Below are positions 6,014 through 8,165 of a stretch of 8,165 bases of DNA, piece by piece. Below the pieces are notes generated by a model. It did no database searches. It was not told the DNA's origin and saw only the letters and a program-made list of their open reading frames with translations. Position numbers and translations under genes: made by a program. How positions within the stretch are numbered: the first letter of the stretch is position 1; each line of letters starts with the position of its first letter. Source of the DNA: an uncultured Alistipes sp. (GTDB lineage: Bacteria > Bacteroidota > Bacteroidia > Bacteroidales > Rikenellaceae); NCBI GenBank assembly GCA_910577475.1, contig CAJTLJ010000023.1, positions 1 through 8,165 on the forward strand. Direction: 5' to 3'.

Positions 6014-6051
6014 AAGCGGACAATTCGAAAGAGTTGTCCGCTTCTTTTTTT
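6014..6051 (+). terminator. Intrinsic terminator of tRNA-fMet
   Basis: AAGCGGACAA (6014-6023) pairs perfectly with TTGTCCGCTT (6034-6043) over a 10-nt loop, followed by C and seven T (6045-6051). It starts directly after the encoded CCA. Confidence 0.92.
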
Positions 6052-6065
6052 AATCCGGAAGCTAA

Positions 6066-6095
6066 GAAAAATCCCTCCGAGTTTTTCGGAGGGAT
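6066..6095 (-). terminator. Intrinsic terminator of adk
   Basis: Read on the minus strand, ATCCCTCCGA and TCGGAGGGAT form a 10-bp stem around a 5-nt loop (plus strand 6071-6080 and 6086-6095). A T-run (complement of the A's at 6067-6071) and TTCTTAGC follow. It lies about 75 nt past the adk stop and back to back with the tRNA terminator. Confidence 0.85.
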
Positions 6096-6171
6096 CGGAT
6101 GAAGGGGAGTATATCCCATACGGCCCGCCATGTTGCGGACCGATTGCGGTACGGGAGGTCTTCCGGAGCCT

Positions 6172-6747
6172 TTAGGCCCGGTTGTCGATGGCCGTGCAGA
6201 TGCGTTCGAACACCTCGTCCATCGTGCCGACGCCATTGACGGCTACGTATTTGCCGGCGGCGGCGTAGTAGTCGGCGACGACGGCCGTCTGGGCGCGGTA
6301 GGTGGAGATGCGGTTGCGGATGACCTCCTCCGAGGCGTCGTCGGCGCGGCCCGAATCCTTGCCCCGCAGCAGGATACGCTTCACCAACTCCTCCTCGGGA
6401 ACGTCCATGTAGACCATCAGGTCGACCTTCAGCCCGTGACGGCCGAGAATCTCGTCGAAGGCTTCGGCCTGTGCGGTCGTGCGGGGGAAGCCGTCGAAGA
6501 TGTTGCCGGCGCAGTCGCGGTGCTCCTCCACGTAGTGGGCGATGATGTCGATCACCAACCGGTCGGGGGCCAGCTGGCCCCGGATGATGTAGCTCTCCAT
6601 GTTTTTGCCGAGCTCGGTGCCGCGGGCGATTTCACCCCGGATCACTTCGCCGGTCGAGACGTGGTTGATGCCGTAACGCTCCTTGAGACGTGCCGCCTGG
6701 GTGCCTTTGCCGCAGCCCGGGGCTCCGAATAATACGATGTTCAGCAT
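6172..6747 (-). CDS. adk: Adenylate kinase, short LID-less form
   Basis: A 191-residue cytoplasmic enzyme converting ATP + AMP to 2 ADP. The P-loop is GAPGCGKGT (8-16). STGEVIR (31-37) and the AMP-binding stretch GKNMESYI..G.L.PD follow. The nucleotide-binding motif is NIFDGFPRT (82-90). LRGKDSGRADD replaces the long LID domain, so it lacks the zinc/LID insert of the ~215-residue forms, as is usual for Bacteroidota Adk. The R-x-x-x-Y-x-x-x-T helix near 146-154 is present. The ATG has no clear Shine-Dalgarno. A TATTTTTG box lies 56 bases upstream, and the terminator is at 6066-6095. It is divergent from thiL, with no obvious functional link to neighbours. Confidence 0.97.
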   Translation of the reverse strand: MLNIVLFGAPGCGKGTQAARLKERYGINHVSTGEVIRGEIARGTELGKNMESYIIRGQLAPDRLVIDIIAHYVEEHRDCAGNIFDGFPRTTAQAEAFDEILGRHGLKVDLMVYMDVPEEELVKRILLRGKDSGRADDASEEVIRNRISTYRAQTAVVADYYAAAGKYVAVNGVGTMDEVFERICTAIDNRA

Positions 6748-6802
6748 GGTTGCGAACGTTTTGTGAGATTATCTGATCTGAATTTGGTGTTTATAACAGA
6801 AG

Positions 6803-6810
6803 CAAAAATA
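6803..6810 (-). promoter_or_regulatory. Candidate -7 box for adk
   Basis: On the minus strand TATTTTTG matches TAnnTTTG, 56 bases before the adk ATG, implying a leader of roughly 45-50 nt. I see no clear TTG at the expected -33 distance, so this is weaker than the other promoters in the window. Confidence 0.45.
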
Positions 6811-6820
6811 GCCCTTTTTT

Positions 6821-6850
6821 TTGATAAAAAATAATGTTTTCCTAATTTTG
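6821..6850 (+). promoter_or_regulatory. Promoter of thiL
   Basis: TTG (6821-6823), 19 bases, then TAATTTTG (6843-6850) match the Bacteroidota consensus with ideal spacing. The inferred transcription start (about 6856) leaves only 10-13 nt before the thiL ATG at 6868. No Shine-Dalgarno is present, so the mRNA would be nearly leaderless. Confidence 0.72.
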
Positions 6851-6867
6851 TAAAAACTTTACGATAT

Positions 6868-7908
6868 ATGGAGAAGAAAAACGGACGGACGGAGATCGCC
6901 GAGCTGGGCGAATTCGGCCTGATCGACCGGTTGATGGCGGATGTGGAGCCGAAGAACGAAACCACGCTCTTGGGATGCGGGGACGATGCGGCCGCCGTGG
7001 CGGCGGGCGAACGGGAGGCGGTGGTCTGCACGACCGACCTGCTGACCGAGGGGGTCGATTTCGATCTGACCTACTTTCCGCTGCGGCATCTGGGCTATAA
7101 GGCCGTGACGGTGGGCGTCAGCGACATTCTGGCGATGAACGCCCGGCCGGAGCAGCTGCTTCTCTCGATCGGCGTGTCGGCGAAGATCTCCGTGGAGGCG
7201 CTCGACGACCTCTACGAGGGGGTGAAGTTCGCCTGCCGCGAGCTGGGGGTCGACTTCGTGGGGGGCGATACGCGTGCCTCGCTTACGGGTCTGACGCTGC
7301 ACGTGACGGTGCTCGGGCGCGTCGAACGCGACCGGATGGTTCGCCGCGACGGCGCGCGGATCAATGACCTGATCTGCATCACGGGCAATCTGGGGGCGGC
7401 CTACATGGGACTGCGCCTGCTGGAGCGCGAGAAGAGGGTGTTGAGTGACGTGAAGAATCCCGAGCCGCAGTTCGGCGGCTACGAATACCTGCTGGAGCGA
7501 TACCTCAAGCCCCGGGCCCGGAAGGATATCGTGGATGCCCTGCGCGAGGAGGGGATTGTCCCGACCTCGATGATCGATCTGTCGGACGGTCTGGCGAGCG
7601 ATCTGATGCAGATCTGCAAGGCTTCGAAATGCGGTGCGCGAATCTATCTGGAGCGGATTCCCATCGCGAAGCAGACGACGGCTTTCGCCGAGGAGATTCA
7701 CGCCGATCCCGTGGTTGCGGCGCTGAACGGCGGCGAGGACCACGAGCTGCTCTTTACCGTTCCCCTCTCCATGCAGGAGAAGATCATGCAGTTGGGGATG
7801 GTCGATGTGATCGGACATATCACGGCTGAAAATACGGGCGCCTATCTGGTTACGCCCGACGGGTCGGACATCCGCCTAAAGGCGCAGGGATTCCCCGAGA
7901 AGGAGTAA
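6868..7908 (+). CDS. thiL: Thiamine-monophosphate kinase
   Basis: A 346-residue enzyme that phosphorylates thiamine monophosphate to thiamine diphosphate with ATP, the last step of cofactor synthesis. It belongs to the PurM/AIR-synthase fold. Visible motifs are GCGDDAA (36-42), TTDLLTEGVDF (55-65), VGVSDI.AMNA..E (82-95), VGGDT (131-135), ITGNLG (171-176), the nucleotide-site segment MIDLSDGLASDL (235-246) and LNGGEDHELLF (286-296). These are the acidic metal- and phosphate-binding residues of ThiL. Length and motif order are normal and the gene is intact. The ATG at 6868 is closest to the promoter and the only in-frame candidate giving a full N-terminus. It appears monocistronic. Confidence 0.96.
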   Translation: MEKKNGRTEIAELGEFGLIDRLMADVEPKNETTLLGCGDDAAAVAAGEREAVVCTTDLLTEGVDFDLTYFPLRHLGYKAVTVGVSDILAMNARPEQLLLSIGVSAKISVEALDDLYEGVKFACRELGVDFVGGDTRASLTGLTLHVTVLGRVERDRMVRRDGARINDLICITGNLGAAYMGLRLLEREKRVLSDVKNPEPQFGGYEYLLERYLKPRARKDIVDALREEGIVPTSMIDLSDGLASDLMQICKASKCGARIYLERIPIAKQTTAFAEEIHADPVVAALNGGEDHELLFTVPLSMQEKIMQLGMVDVIGHITAENTGAYLVTPDGSDIRLKAQGFPEKE

Positions 7909-7915
7909 GGCGGTC

Positions 7916-7950
7916 GCAGCCGCCGGCGTTGCAATTCCGGCGGCTGTCTT
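7916..7950 (+). terminator. Probable terminator hairpin after thiL
   Basis: CAGCCGCCGG (7917-7926) pairs perfectly with CCGGCGGCTG (7937-7946) around a 10-nt loop, only 8 bases after the thiL stop. The following TCTTCC is a poor T-tract. The hairpin is strong but the intrinsic-terminator call is moderate. Confidence 0.6.
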
Positions 7951-8031
7951 CCATTCCCGATTCGCAATTACCAGCCCCGCCCGACAGCGTGGCGCATTCA
8001 CCCTGTCGAACCGGACCCGCTTTGCACCGAA

Positions 8032-8165
8032 TCACCGATACCGGCGAGGCGGGATTTGTTCGAGTGTCCTGCACTCGTAAAAGGCGAGGGCGGCCGTGTA
8101 GTCGCGCAGTTCGGAGCGGGTGGCGAGACGCGCATAGCGGTAGGCAGCCGGCAAGGGGTGCCAGA
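8032..8165 (-). CDS. C-terminal end of an unidentified minus-strand protein (partial)
   Basis: Read from the right edge on the minus strand, one frame gives 43 codons ending in TGA (8034-8032). The residues begin WHPLPAAYRYARLATRSE and end in EQIPPRRYR. Codons are mostly G/C-ending like the neighbouring genes, and the composition (Tyr, Arg, Ala, Leu; helix-like) looks natural. The other two frames give Pro/Arg-rich shadow-like translations. The start lies outside the window. I do not recognise the family. It is convergent with thiL. Confidence 0.55.
   Translation of the reverse strand, partial: WHPLPAAYRYARLATRSELRDYTAALAFYECRTLEQIPPRRYR

Noticed and set aside
5855..6236. Open frames on both strands across the tRNA and terminators
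   Set aside because: They run through the tRNA-fMet cloverleaf and two hairpins and show no protein-like features.
7982..8008. CGACAG...CTGTCG inverted repeat as a terminator for the right-edge gene
   Set aside because: Only 6 bp with a 15-nt loop and no T-run on the minus strand.
7850..8074. 74-codon minus-strand open frame past thiL
   Set aside because: It overlaps the thiL end and the hairpin and has Arg/Pro/Gly-rich composition; another minus frame at 8032-8165 is more gene-like.

Overview
The window looks like chromosome from a GC-rich member of the Bacteroidota, most like the Rikenellaceae/Alistipes type. That placement is my inference. Four places carry a good match to the Bacteroidota housekeeping promoter (TTG, 19-20 bases, TAnnTTTG): upstream of rplS, of the iron-sulfur operon, of the tRNA and of thiL. 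Shine-Dalgarno sequences are weak or absent at most operon-leading genes, the adenylate kinase is the short LID-less form, and codons are strongly G/C-ending.

Layout, left to right. Positions 1-120 hold a repeat-like intergenic element and no gene. rplS (ribosomal protein L19, 344-721) has its own promoter, a leader of about 138 nt and a strong terminator. Next comes the centrepiece, a tightly packed five-gene operon (883-5797) of heterodisulfide-reductase-like (Hdr) electron-transfer proteins: HdrC-like, HdrB-like, HdrA-like, a second HdrC-like, and a membrane protein fusing an HdrE/NarI/DsrM-like membrane domain to an HdrD-like soluble part. A 140-nt spacer follows, then the initiator tRNA (tRNA-fMet, 5938-6013) with its terminator. 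adk (6172-6747, minus strand) converges on the tRNA, with back-to-back terminators between them. thiL (6868-7908, plus strand) is divergent from adk across a compact double-promoter region. The right edge holds the C-terminal end of an unidentified minus-strand gene (8032-8165).

How the operon may work (inference from families). The HdrA-like flavoprotein and two HdrC-like dicluster ferredoxins would pass electrons between a soluble donor or acceptor and the HdrB-like CCG protein. The last gene supplies a membrane anchor with candidate haem-ligand histidines, two cubane-type Fe-S motifs and two complete CCG domains, so it could exchange electrons with menaquinone. The gene order C-B-A-C-(B/D) and the short HdrA resemble the sulfur-oxidation sHdr cluster, but the second HdrB position is taken by a membrane-anchored HdrD. 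No hydrogenase, formate dehydrogenase, MvhD, Flox, Etf or lipoate-binding-protein partner is in the window, so donor and substrate are unknown. This operon is the best candidate here for a poorly described system; the other genes are ordinary housekeeping functions.
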